DNA of 9,238 nt from Sandaracinaceae bacterium (GTDB taxonomy: Bacteria; Myxococcota_A; Polyangia; Polyangiales; Sandaracinaceae): positions 1-9,238 of the forward strand of contig JANWYL010000109.1 in the NCBI GenBank assembly GCA_025056955.1. The letters run 5' to 3'. Below, in pieces: positions 1 through 5,971 of the stretch; within the stretch, counting starts at the first letter, position 1; each line of letters opens with the position of its first letter. A model generated the notes under the pieces. It was not told where the DNA came from and searched no databases. It worked only from the letters and a program-made list of their open reading frames with translations. The position numbers and the translations under genes are program-made.

Positions 1-338
1 GGCACCGCTATGCCGAAATCACCTGCGATCGGGCTGGTCTCATCTGTGCTCAAAACCTCGAAGCGGCCTGCAGAAGTTTCATAAGAATTGCGGTTGGAAG
101 CCACCGCTTGGCCGCTGAGGTGAATATCGACGAACTTCTTTCTCAAATCGATGCATCGAATTCAAGTTTTGGTCGTTACATCGAAGCGCTTTCAACTCAC
201 CCTTTCCTTCCTAAGCGCATTAAAGCCATTCAAATTTTCAGCGAGAGCCATCTTTATCGCCAGTTCCTTGGCCTTGATGGAGGCCTATCCATTGAAGAAG
301 TCAATCGGTTAACAAAAGAAATCATTCGCTTTTCATGA
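1..338 (+). CDS. M48-family zinc metallopeptidase, C-terminal fragment (5' end outside window)
   Basis: The reading frame is open from base 3 to the TGA at 336-338, giving 111 residues with no start needed inside the window, so this is the tail of a longer gene. The fragment opens with HRYAEITCDRAGL. The E-x-x-x-D element there matches the distal Glu zinc ligand plus Asp of M48 (HtpX/Ste24-like) peptidases. The HEXXH motif expected upstream lies outside the window. Near the end, STHPFLPKRIKAI fits the family's 'hP....Ri.al' tail. M48 enzymes are usually membrane-associated or periplasmic proteases involved in envelope quality control; the exact role here cannot be read. A TTG at 108 could start a 76-residue reading frame, but family homology runs through it, so I reject that start. 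The stop is 5 bp from the convergent acyltransferase stop. Family is fairly sure, subfamily is not. Confidence 0.8.
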   Translation, partial: HRYAEITCDRAGLICAQNLEAACRSFIRIAVGSHRLAAEVNIDELLSQIDASNSSFGRYIEALSTHPFLPKRIKAIQIFSESHLYRQFLGLDGGLSIEEVNRLTKEIIRFS

Positions 339-343
339 AAAAA

Positions 344-1270
344 TCATAGAAAAACGCTTTTTCGTTCTCGAAGAAGGCGATGGAGCATTCCGCGAATGGC
401 GTTCTTTACAACAACCACTTTGCTTTCAATCACCGTGTCTTCATCGTCCGGATCACCTTCAAAGTGGAGAGGCTCCCCAAATTCGATGAAATATCGGACA
501 GGTAAAGGCAGAAAAAAACCAAAAAAGAATTGAGGAATGATTGGAAAGGCAGGCATTCCGAGTAGCTTTGCCACTGAGGTGAGGTTTGCAACTGAAATGT
601 ATTGCTCTTCAGGGCCCACGATTGCCACGGGAACAATCGGCGTGCCCGTTGCCAGTGCAAGACGCATAAATCCAAGGCCAAACTCAACCAATTGATAGCG
701 GCGATCGAAAGTTTTTGAGATACCGCGGGAGCCCTCAGGAAAAACGATAAGCGCTTCATCGGCTTCAAGGAGGCGTCTCGCGTTATCTGGCGTCCCAACC
801 ACCTGCCCCAACCGAGGAAAGAGAAAGGAGACAAAAGGCAGTTCTGCGCTCCAACGCTCCACCATGGAGCGGGCCAGGCGGGGAGGATTCGCTTCAAGAA
901 CCAAAGCAGTCGCGAGCATTGCCCCATCAAAAGGCAGCTGCCCAGAATGGTTGGCAATCAACAAGACGCGACCTTGCGGCACACGCTCAATCCCACGGGT
1001 ACGAACCCGAAAGTAGAAGCGATACAACAAAGCCGCCAAAGCCAAAGCATGACGGGCCACCCGAGGATCAAACCCAAAAGAGTCCCAGTTTGCTTCATTG
1101 AGAAGCCGAGGGATTTGCGATAAACGCGCGTCAATATCGATTCCGACCCATTTCCCCACCTCTTTGACCCAAAGATCACCAATCGAATTCCCCTCCCAAT
1201 CCCTTCCCATGCACTGCTCAAAATTTTTTTGATTGGTTCTTAAGGACAGATCCAGGCTTTTGTGGCTCAT
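344..1270 (-). CDS. Lysophospholipid acyltransferase family protein (PlsC-like, HX6D type)
   Basis: This 308-residue protein has the glycerolipid acyltransferase core. ANHSGQLPFDG at about 106-116 gives His108 and Asp115, an H-x6-D spacing as in the MGAT-like branch of the LPLAT superfamily rather than the HX4D of typical PlsC. FPEGSRG at 177-183 is the substrate-phosphate motif, and GTPIVPVAIVG at 209-219 is a further conserved block. Family members move an acyl chain from acyl-ACP or acyl-CoA to a lysolipid at the inner membrane; the acceptor here is unknown. A hydrophobic stretch near 74-86 may contact the membrane. The ATG at 1270 follows the stop of the upstream lipoprotein gene by 9 bp. 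Its GGAGG abuts the ATG with no spacer, so translation may depend on coupling; Met21 is an alternative start. It is the last gene of the minus-strand cluster. No promoter of its own is visible. Confidence 0.87.
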   Translation of the reverse strand: MSHKSLDLSLRTNQKNFEQCMGRDWEGNSIGDLWVKEVGKWVGIDIDARLSQIPRLLNEANWDSFGFDPRVARHALALAALLYRFYFRVRTRGIERVPQGRVLLIANHSGQLPFDGAMLATALVLEANPPRLARSMVERWSAELPFVSFLFPRLGQVVGTPDNARRLLEADEALIVFPEGSRGISKTFDRRYQLVEFGLGFMRLALATGTPIVPVAIVGPEEQYISVANLTSVAKLLGMPAFPIIPQFFFGFFLPLPVRYFIEFGEPLHFEGDPDDEDTVIESKVVVVKNAIRGMLHRLLRERKSVFL

Positions 1271-1279
1271 CCTCCATAC

Positions 1280-1663
1280 CTATGGCAAACTCCTCGCATC
1301 AAAGCTTGCATCAAATGTGTCCTCCACACCTGCGTCAAAGTGCGTGTCTTCCGGCATACTGTCTTGACTTGCGGAAGCCTCTTCACTTGCATCGTTTTGG
1401 GCATCCCTTCTCTCAACTCCCATATCCATCCTTGGACCAGCATCTGGAAGCGGAGGAGTGAAGGCATCAATCGGCCCACTGTCCCGATCGCTTGGCTCAC
1501 GCAGCACGCATTTTTGTTCTTTTGAGCAAAACTTTCCAATGGGACAATCCGAATCGAGAATGCATTCCGCGCCAGAACCGCAAGCCGACTCCAAAAGTCC
1601 AGCAAAAAGAATCCAAGCAAAAATTGACTTAAGCATGCCCTTGCCAAGAGAAATTGGTTGCAT
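1280..1663 (-). CDS. Small Cys-rich secreted protein, probable lipoprotein
   Basis: This 127-residue protein begins with a hydrophobic signal segment (about residues 11-24) and ends it at LLESAC, with Cys28 as the likely lipidated residue. Glu at -3 makes the lipobox atypical, so lipidation is inferred. Five cysteines at 28, 34, 40, 46 and 52 are spaced exactly six residues apart, in the C..DSDCPIGKFCSKEQKC style found in many myxobacterial secreted proteins. The remaining 75 residues are low-complexity and rich in Asp, Ala, Pro and Ser (PDAG, FDAG, FDAS repeats), acidic and probably disordered. No enzymatic domain is seen and the function is unknown. The ATG at 1663 has AAGG about 7 nt upstream; Met10 (ATG at 1636) would also leave an intact signal peptide. 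It sits 15 bp after the DUF1015 stop and 9 bp before the acyltransferase start, so it is probably co-transcribed with both. Competing frames here lack such features. Confidence 0.72.
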   Translation of the reverse strand: MQPISLGKGMLKSIFAWILFAGLLESACGSGAECILDSDCPIGKFCSKEQKCVLREPSDRDSGPIDAFTPPLPDAGPRMDMGVERRDAQNDASEEASASQDSMPEDTHFDAGVEDTFDASFDARSLP

Positions 1664-1678
1664 GTTCCTGCCTTAAGC

Positions 1679-2845
1679 TTATCTCATCGCATGGCGAAAG
1701 ACAAAAAGCCCTGAAAGCACTTTTGGAGCAAAGAAAGTGCTTTTTTGAGGCATGACCACAGTGGGATTCGCCCTTCCTGCATCGGCAACAGCAAAAAAGG
1801 ATTCAAGATCAATTGGATGAAGCGCCACTGCAATGTCAAATAGGCCTCGATCGACTGCTTCTTTCATCGTTTCAAGTTGATATTCTGGAACATAATCGAA
1901 ATGAGCAGGATCTGAGATCATCGAAGCCTCAAGGCCAAGAAAGGGATAAAGCTCCCTTTCAAGGATCACACAATCCAAACGGCCAACCACATCATTGGGC
2001 ACTACTTTGGCATCCAACTCAAAAACTCCCTCTCGGCTATAGATGCAAAACGTATGGAGAGGAGGGGTTTTAAATTGCAAAGCAGGTCTTAGTGGCAAAT
2101 CCCTTCTTGCCTCTCTAAAAGGCCTCTTCCCCCGAATCAGCCTGTTATAGGCCTGAATTCGAGCAAAGTCGGTAACGTAAACCAGGGTGTTGGCCTGGCC
2201 TCCAAGAAGGGCAGCATGGTAACGATGGTGGCCGTCTGCAATATAAAGAGAATGGGGAGCCAAAGCGTCCACAATCTCACGCCCCTCTTTGGAGTCGGCA
2301 GGAATCCGAAAGACGCGTGAGTGGACTCCGTGGAGATCGCTTTCTCCACCAAAATCACTCGTAAACTCATAAAGCGGTGCGCTTCGGGTCAAAGGCTCAA
2401 GGAGATGACGAAGGGGATGAGGGCAGATGGTGAAAACCGCCCCCGCCGTGTGCCCAATCGCTTGTGCCAATGCAATCCGCCCTTTGACCTTTTCATCAAA
2501 AGTTTTCTCGTGGCGGATGAAATGCCCAGTTTCATATGGAGTGACCTCTGCCGCAAGAAGCACTCCAATTCTCACTTCTTCGTGCCCCGTCGGAGCCAAA
2601 TACCGCTGCTCATAAACGTAAAAAGCCGGCTCTTCGTCTGAAACCAATGCACCTTCTTTGATGAGCTTTTCCAATGCCTCAACTGGCCTTTCTCCCAAAA
2701 TCACGTGGAAAACAGAAAGGGGCTCAGCCGCCAGGCGATGCCATAGAAGGCTTCCACGCTTGATCACGTCGTAGGGGGGGCACGTTACCCGGCAGACAAG
2801 CTCAGGATGAGGACGAAAGCCAATCAGCCCCGAAACAGCTACCAT
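1679..2845 (-). CDS. DUF1015 family protein
   Basis: This 388-residue protein matches the DUF1015 family across its length. The N-terminal F-R-P...CPPYDVI element is at about 10-28, the IRHEKTF block (family 'HE.T') at 110-116, and the hallmark YIADGHHRYHAAL at 201-213. Length is close to the usual roughly 400 residues and no domain is missing. There is no signal peptide or membrane segment, so it should be cytoplasmic. The biochemical role is not established in the description I can rely on. The D-G-H-H-R core recalls the D-G-x-H-R of ParB-fold proteins, including free serine kinases, but that link is my inference. The ATG at 2845 has GAGG about 11 nt upstream, and the gene begins 16 bp after the gdhA stop, which argues for co-transcription and perhaps an amino-acid-metabolism role. 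Confidence 0.9.
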   Translation of the reverse strand: MVAVSGLIGFRPHPELVCRVTCPPYDVIKRGSLLWHRLAAEPLSVFHVILGERPVEALEKLIKEGALVSDEEPAFYVYEQRYLAPTGHEEVRIGVLLAAEVTPYETGHFIRHEKTFDEKVKGRIALAQAIGHTAGAVFTICPHPLRHLLEPLTRSAPLYEFTSDFGGESDLHGVHSRVFRIPADSKEGREIVDALAPHSLYIADGHHRYHAALLGGQANTLVYVTDFARIQAYNRLIRGKRPFREARRDLPLRPALQFKTPPLHTFCIYSREGVFELDAKVVPNDVVGRLDCVILERELYPFLGLEASMISDPAHFDYVPEYQLETMKEAVDRGLFDIAVALHPIDLESFFAVADAGRANPTVVMPQKSTFFAPKVLSGLFVFRHAMR

Positions 2846-2861
2846 TTTTATACCATCCTCG

Positions 2862-4118
2862 CTATGGGAATATCCCCCTTTCTTCGTAAGCGACTTTGAG
2901 ATTTTCTAAAGCAATCGCATAAGCCGCAATTCGATTTGAAATTCCTTTTCTTTTCGAGTATTCCATCACCTTGGCGTAGGCTTTGACCATCTTTTTTTCC
3001 AATTTTTGCTCGACCTCCTCAAGATCCCAAAACTCACTTCGCTTGTTTTGAATCCATTCGAAGTAGCTCACCGTCACTCCGCCAGCATTGGCCAAAATAT
3101 CAGGAATGACATCTATCTTTTTTGCCGTAAGCACAGTGTCCCCATCTGGGGAAGTTGGGCCATTTGCCCCTTCCACAACGCACTGGACCTCAAGCCATTC
3201 GGCTTCTTTGCTTGTGATCTGGTTTTCAAGAGCAGCAGGAATAAAGATATCCGCTTTGGTTTGAAAGAACTCGTCGCGGCTGATCGGATCGCCTTCCTGG
3301 AAACCAGCAAGAGAGCCGAACTGGCGCGCATGGTTAAAAAGCTTTGCCACATCAAACCCACGCTCGTTCCGCAAATAACCTGTGTGGTCTCCAACTGCAA
3401 CAACCCGCACGCCGAGTTGATCCAAGAATTTGGCAGCGTAGCTTCCAACGTTTCCAAATCCCTGAATGATCGCCCTTTTGCCTGAAAGAACAATCCCCTT
3501 CATCCGAGCCCACTCGCGAACACAAAACGCGACACCCTGCCCTGTGGCTTGCTCCCTCCCCTGCGATCCGCCTGCGTTGATGGTTTTTCCAGTCACAATT
3601 CCCCGCTGAGCGTTTTTGGTAAGGTCGTCGGACCGGTTCATGTAGGTGTCCATCATCCAAACCATGACTTGGGCATTGGTTCCAACGTCAGGAGCAGGGA
3701 TGTCGTAGTCGGGCCCAATGTTTGAGCCCAAGGCATGGGTAAAGCGCCTTGTGATGCGCATGAGCTCATCTTTGCTGTGAAGGTGCGGATTGACTTTCAC
3801 GCCCCCCTTTGCCCCCCCAAAAGGAATGTCCATGAGGGAGCATTTCCAGGTCATGAGGGCAGCGAGGGCCTTTACATCGTCCAAATTCACGTCTTGGTGA
3901 TATCGAATGCCGCCCTTGTAGGGCCCCCGAATGTTGTTGTGCTGTATCCGATAGCCAGTAAAAATCCGCATGCTGCCATCGTCCATCCGGACTGGAAAGT
4001 TCACGATGATCTCGTTTTTCGGATGAGCGAGAATATCGGCAACATGACGAGGGAGTTGAACGACATCGGCCGCAATTTGAAGATGTTTTTGCACCGTCTC
4101 CAAAAATGAATGAGCCAT
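2862..4118 (-). CDS. gdhA: Glutamate dehydrogenase (Glu/Leu/Phe/Val dehydrogenase family)
   Basis: The enzyme catalyses reversible oxidative deamination of glutamate to 2-oxoglutarate and ammonia in the cytoplasm, normally as a hexamer. Counting from the ATG at 4118 (418 residues, typical of the small-subunit class), PYKGG gives Lys68, TWKC gives Lys92, GGAKGG gives Lys104 and PAPDVGT gives Asp144. Their spacings (24, 12, 40) equal those of Lys89, Lys113, Lys125 and Asp165 in the Clostridium symbiosum enzyme. The Rossmann GFGNVG is at 220-225 and EGANGPTSP lies further on. The coenzyme is uncertain: the acidic residue in VGDHTG after the second strand resembles NAD-type RocG/GudB enzymes. I chose ATG 4118 because GGAGGAGG lies directly upstream at proper spacing; a GTG at 4130 would add four residues encoded by that Shine-Dalgarno itself. 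DUF1015 follows after 16 bp. All catalytic residues are intact. Confidence 0.96.
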   Translation of the reverse strand: MAHSFLETVQKHLQIAADVVQLPRHVADILAHPKNEIIVNFPVRMDDGSMRIFTGYRIQHNNIRGPYKGGIRYHQDVNLDDVKALAALMTWKCSLMDIPFGGAKGGVKVNPHLHSKDELMRITRRFTHALGSNIGPDYDIPAPDVGTNAQVMVWMMDTYMNRSDDLTKNAQRGIVTGKTINAGGSQGREQATGQGVAFCVREWARMKGIVLSGKRAIIQGFGNVGSYAAKFLDQLGVRVVAVGDHTGYLRNERGFDVAKLFNHARQFGSLAGFQEGDPISRDEFFQTKADIFIPAALENQITSKEAEWLEVQCVVEGANGPTSPDGDTVLTAKKIDVIPDILANAGGVTVSYFEWIQNKRSEFWDLEEVEQKLEKKMVKAYAKVMEYSKRKGISNRIAAYAIALENLKVAYEERGIFP

Positions 4119-4208
4119 TGCCTCCTCCACGCTTGAGTTCCACTTGACTCAGAATGCAGCTCGGCCTTTATCAATCAGCTCACCCGAACGCAAGGGCGAA
4201 CCCATCAC
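4119..4208 (-). promoter_or_regulatory. cdsA-gdhA gap, possible gdhA promoter and short dyad
   Basis: This 90-bp gap is the longest within the minus-strand cluster, so gdhA may have its own promoter. On the minus strand TTGCGT (4193-4188) is followed after 17 nt by TAAAGG (4170-4165), a weak sigma-70-like pair. Closer to the gene, TGAGT at 4134-4138 and ACTCA at 4147-4151 form an 18-bp dyad with 5-bp arms, a possible operator but short enough to be chance. The gdhA Shine-Dalgarno GGAGGAGG ends the region. No intrinsic terminator for cdsA is visible. Confidence 0.3.
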
Positions 4209-5117
4209 TTATCCCCACACACAGTCAATCAAGCAAACCAAAGACGAAAAAGCCAGGGCATCGATGCGGTCGAGCAGCCCACCGTGCCCCGGAAGTATCG
4301 CGCCGCTGTCTTTTGTGCCAGTCGAGCGTTTGATCATGGATTCGACCAAATCTCCTGCCTGGCCAGCAAGGTTTGCCACCAAAGTGAGAACCGAAAGGTG
4401 CAAAAGCGAACGCGAAATCCAAGGGTGCACGATGAGCATGCCGATGAAGCTCCCAAGGAGGCCGCCAACTGCACCCTCAATCGTTTTCGATGGCGAAATG
4501 CGAGGAGCAAGGGCATGCTTGCCAAACCACCTTCCAGCAAAATAGGCACCCGTATCAGAAGACCATGCAATGACCATTGCCAAAAGGGCCCAATCTCCCC
4601 CACCCACAAGAAACAAGGCAGGCAAAGCCGAAAGCAACATCCCTGCATATCCATTTGTTGCAAAGAGCCAAGCGAGCTGAAAGCCAGCTTGCTCCACTGG
4701 AATGGCGCTCAATAAAACAACGAGAGTTGTCAACGCAACAATCAGTAAGATTGCCAAAAAGGGAAAAACAATCGCGTGAGGATGAAGCGATTCAAAAAAT
4801 GAAACACTTAAATCGGCTGATTTTTTTCCAGTTACAATTCCAGTTACAATAATAAGCGCCGAAAAAAAGGCACATAGCATTGTGGAAAAAATCCCCCAAA
4901 CCATTATCAGAGAACTGGCAAGGGGAGTGGCCATCCGCAAAAGCTCATATGCAGCTCTTCCGATTGCAATCAAGCAAAAACACGGAAACACCCACTGCGG
5001 TGCACGATAAAGCATCCAGAGCAAAATCGGAATGCCGATCCCTGCTGTGGCAACCCTGATTAAGGTATTGTGAATGAAGCGATTGCGATCATCTGTAGGA
5101 ATCACAGGGAGGGACAT
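4209..5117 (-). CDS. cdsA: Phosphatidate cytidylyltransferase (CDP-diacylglycerol synthase)
   Basis: This integral inner-membrane enzyme converts phosphatidate and CTP to CDP-diacylglycerol and pyrophosphate, the branch point for bacterial phospholipids. The protein has 302 residues with about eight hydrophobic segments (for example near 18-36, 43-58, 68-92, 116-139, 148-172 and 216-232). The PROSITE-type signature is complete at 260-286, from S-x-I-K-R through K-D-S-G to H-G-G-L-L-D-R-I-D, and holds the acidic metal/CTP-binding residues. SSDTGAYFAGR (about 186-196) and SPSKTIEG (208-215) are the other conserved blocks. The ATG at 5117 lies 8 bp after the uppS stop, with a poor Shine-Dalgarno, so coupled translation is likely. 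The uppS-cdsA pairing is classical. The usual next genes (dxr, rseP) are absent and gdhA follows. An in-frame 12-bp tandem duplication gives IVTGIVTG at 90-97. Confidence 0.95.
   Translation of the reverse strand: MSLPVIPTDDRNRFIHNTLIRVATAGIGIPILLWMLYRAPQWVFPCFCLIAIGRAAYELLRMATPLASSLIMVWGIFSTMLCAFFSALIIVTGIVTGKKSADLSVSFFESLHPHAIVFPFLAILLIVALTTLVVLLSAIPVEQAGFQLAWLFATNGYAGMLLSALPALFLVGGGDWALLAMVIAWSSDTGAYFAGRWFGKHALAPRISPSKTIEGAVGGLLGSFIGMLIVHPWISRSLLHLSVLTLVANLAGQAGDLVESMIKRSTGTKDSGAILPGHGGLLDRIDALAFSSLVCLIDCVWG
4828..4850. repeat. 12-bp in-frame tandem repeat inside cdsA
   Basis: The unit CCAGTTACAATT occurs almost twice head-to-tail (12 + 11 bases). On the coding strand it encodes IVTG twice, at residues 90-97, at the end of a hydrophobic segment. 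Because the unit is a multiple of three, gain or loss keeps the cdsA frame. It looks like a recent duplication in a tolerant loop. Confidence 0.85.
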
Positions 5118-5125
5118 TGTAATTT

Positions 5126-5878
5126 TTAAAGATTTTGGTGAGAGAAAATGCGTCCAAATCGCCTTTCCCGCGACTGAAATTCGGCAATTGCAGAATAAAA
5201 GTCCTCTACTTCAAACTCGGGCCAAAGCTTGGAAGAAAAAACGAGCTCTGCATAAGCTGAATTCCAAAGCAAAAAATTGGAAAGCCTTTGCTCTCCTCCC
5301 GTTCGAATCAAAAGATCAACGGCTCCCTCTGCCATTGAAGGAAGCCGGCAATCGATCAGGGCTTCATCGATGGCCTGTGGGTGTATGACCCCTCGAAGCA
5401 CTTCTTGAGCGATAAGGCGCATGCAATCGGCCAATTCCTCCCGGCCTCCATAACTTAGGGCAAGAACGAGGGTCATGCCGTCGCACCCTGAGCTTTCCTC
5501 TTCAAGGGCTCTAAGCACCTCACGCACGTGTGCCGGAAGCCTCTCCGTCCGCCCAATTGAACGCAAGCGGATGCGGTGATCGAGAATCTCTCGGCGTTCC
5601 GATATCAAAAACTCCCGCAAAAGCTCCATGAGGGCAGCAACCTCCTCTGGAGGGCGAGCCCAGTTTTGCTCGCTAAACGCGTAGAGCGTGAGCGCTTGGA
5701 TACCCAAGCGACGGGCAGCTCGGACAATCCGACGCACGGCGCGGCTCCCCTCCCGGTGGCCGGCCGTGCGAGGGAGGCCCCTCAGTTCTGCCCAACGGCC
5801 ATTGCCATCCATGATGATCGCCACATGTTTGGGAAGGCGCCTAAGGTCAACCAGCGGGACTTTCACTGCTTTCCTCAC
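5126..5878 (-). CDS. uppS: Undecaprenyl diphosphate synthase (cis-prenyltransferase)
   Basis: This soluble, membrane-associated enzyme extends farnesyl diphosphate with isopentenyl diphosphates in cis to make the C55 lipid carrier for peptidoglycan and O-antigen. The 250-residue protein carries all family blocks: HVAIIMDGNGRWA (about 18-30, Asp24 metal ligand, Asn26, Arg28, Trp29), RTAGHREG (about 37-44), LTLYAFSEQNWARP with the S-E-x-N-W-x-R-P core, and near the C terminus RTGGEQRLSNFLLW followed by YAELVF and LWPEF. Length is usual for the family. The start is GTG: the one at 5878 has only AGGG upstream, while the GTG at 5866 (MKVPLVDL) has GAGG six bases before it and is equally plausible, removing four residues that precede the conserved core. 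It is the first gene of the minus-strand cluster and cdsA follows after 8 bp. Confidence 0.96.
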   Translation of the reverse strand: MRKAVKVPLVDLRRLPKHVAIIMDGNGRWAELRGLPRTAGHREGSRAVRRIVRAARRLGIQALTLYAFSEQNWARPPEEVAALMELLREFLISERREILDHRIRLRSIGRTERLPAHVREVLRALEEESSGCDGMTLVLALSYGGREELADCMRLIAQEVLRGVIHPQAIDEALIDCRLPSMAEGAVDLLIRTGGEQRLSNFLLWNSAYAELVFSSKLWPEFEVEDFYSAIAEFQSRERRFGRIFSHQNL

Positions 5879-5971
5879 GGAGTGCCCTAACCATCGAGCA
5901 CAGGGAAAAAGGGCAGGCAGTCAATGGCTTTCTTTGCTTTTGCCATCCAATAACCTTGACTTTTGAGTACC
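5879..5971. promoter_or_regulatory. Divergent intergenic region between uppS and the cytochrome gene
   Basis: These 93 bp separate two genes transcribed apart, so promoters for both are expected. On the minus strand TTGACT (5924-5919) is a good -35-like hexamer, but the -10 at 17 nt (GTGCTC) is poor. On the plus strand no convincing pair is seen, and the cytochrome start has only a weak GAG five bases before its ATG. ATGGC (5924-5928) and GCCAT (5942-5946) form a dyad with a 13-nt spacer overlapping the TTGACT, a possible operator with short arms. Confidence 0.4.

Noticed and set aside
330..362. Twelve-base palindrome TTTTCATGAAAA and the nearby GAAAAACGCTTTTTC hairpin between convergent genes, considered as a bidirectional terminator
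   Set aside because: The arms are short and almost purely A/T, with no GC-rich stem and no proper T-tract after it. The second hairpin lies in acyltransferase coding sequence.
1300..1352. Repeated GCATCAAA / GCGTCAAA units as a DNA repeat array
   Set aside because: They reflect repeated Phe-Asp-Ala codons in the low-complexity lipoprotein tail; spacing is irregular.
1262..1676. Alternative reading frames over the lipoprotein region on both strands (1262-1525 plus, 1267-1647 minus, 1458-1676 plus)
   Set aside because: The 1280-1663 frame has a signal peptide, periodic cysteines and a typical acidic tail, and fits the operon spacing. The others show no domain features.
2774..2780. Run of seven G in the DUF1015 gene as a phase-variation tract
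   Set aside because: It encodes the family-conserved CPPYD residues, so the run is explained by the protein sequence and is short.
3006..3660. Open frames overlapping gdhA (3006-3485 plus, 3113-3493 minus, 3352-3660 minus)
   Set aside because: gdhA is intact with all catalytic residues across this region, and the overlapping frames have compositions expected of out-of-frame reading.
4822..4830. A7 run on the cdsA coding strand (A AAA AAA) as a programmed frameshift site
   Set aside because: The minus-one frame meets a stop within about a dozen codons, no stimulatory structure is evident, and the full-length CdsA signature lies downstream in frame zero.
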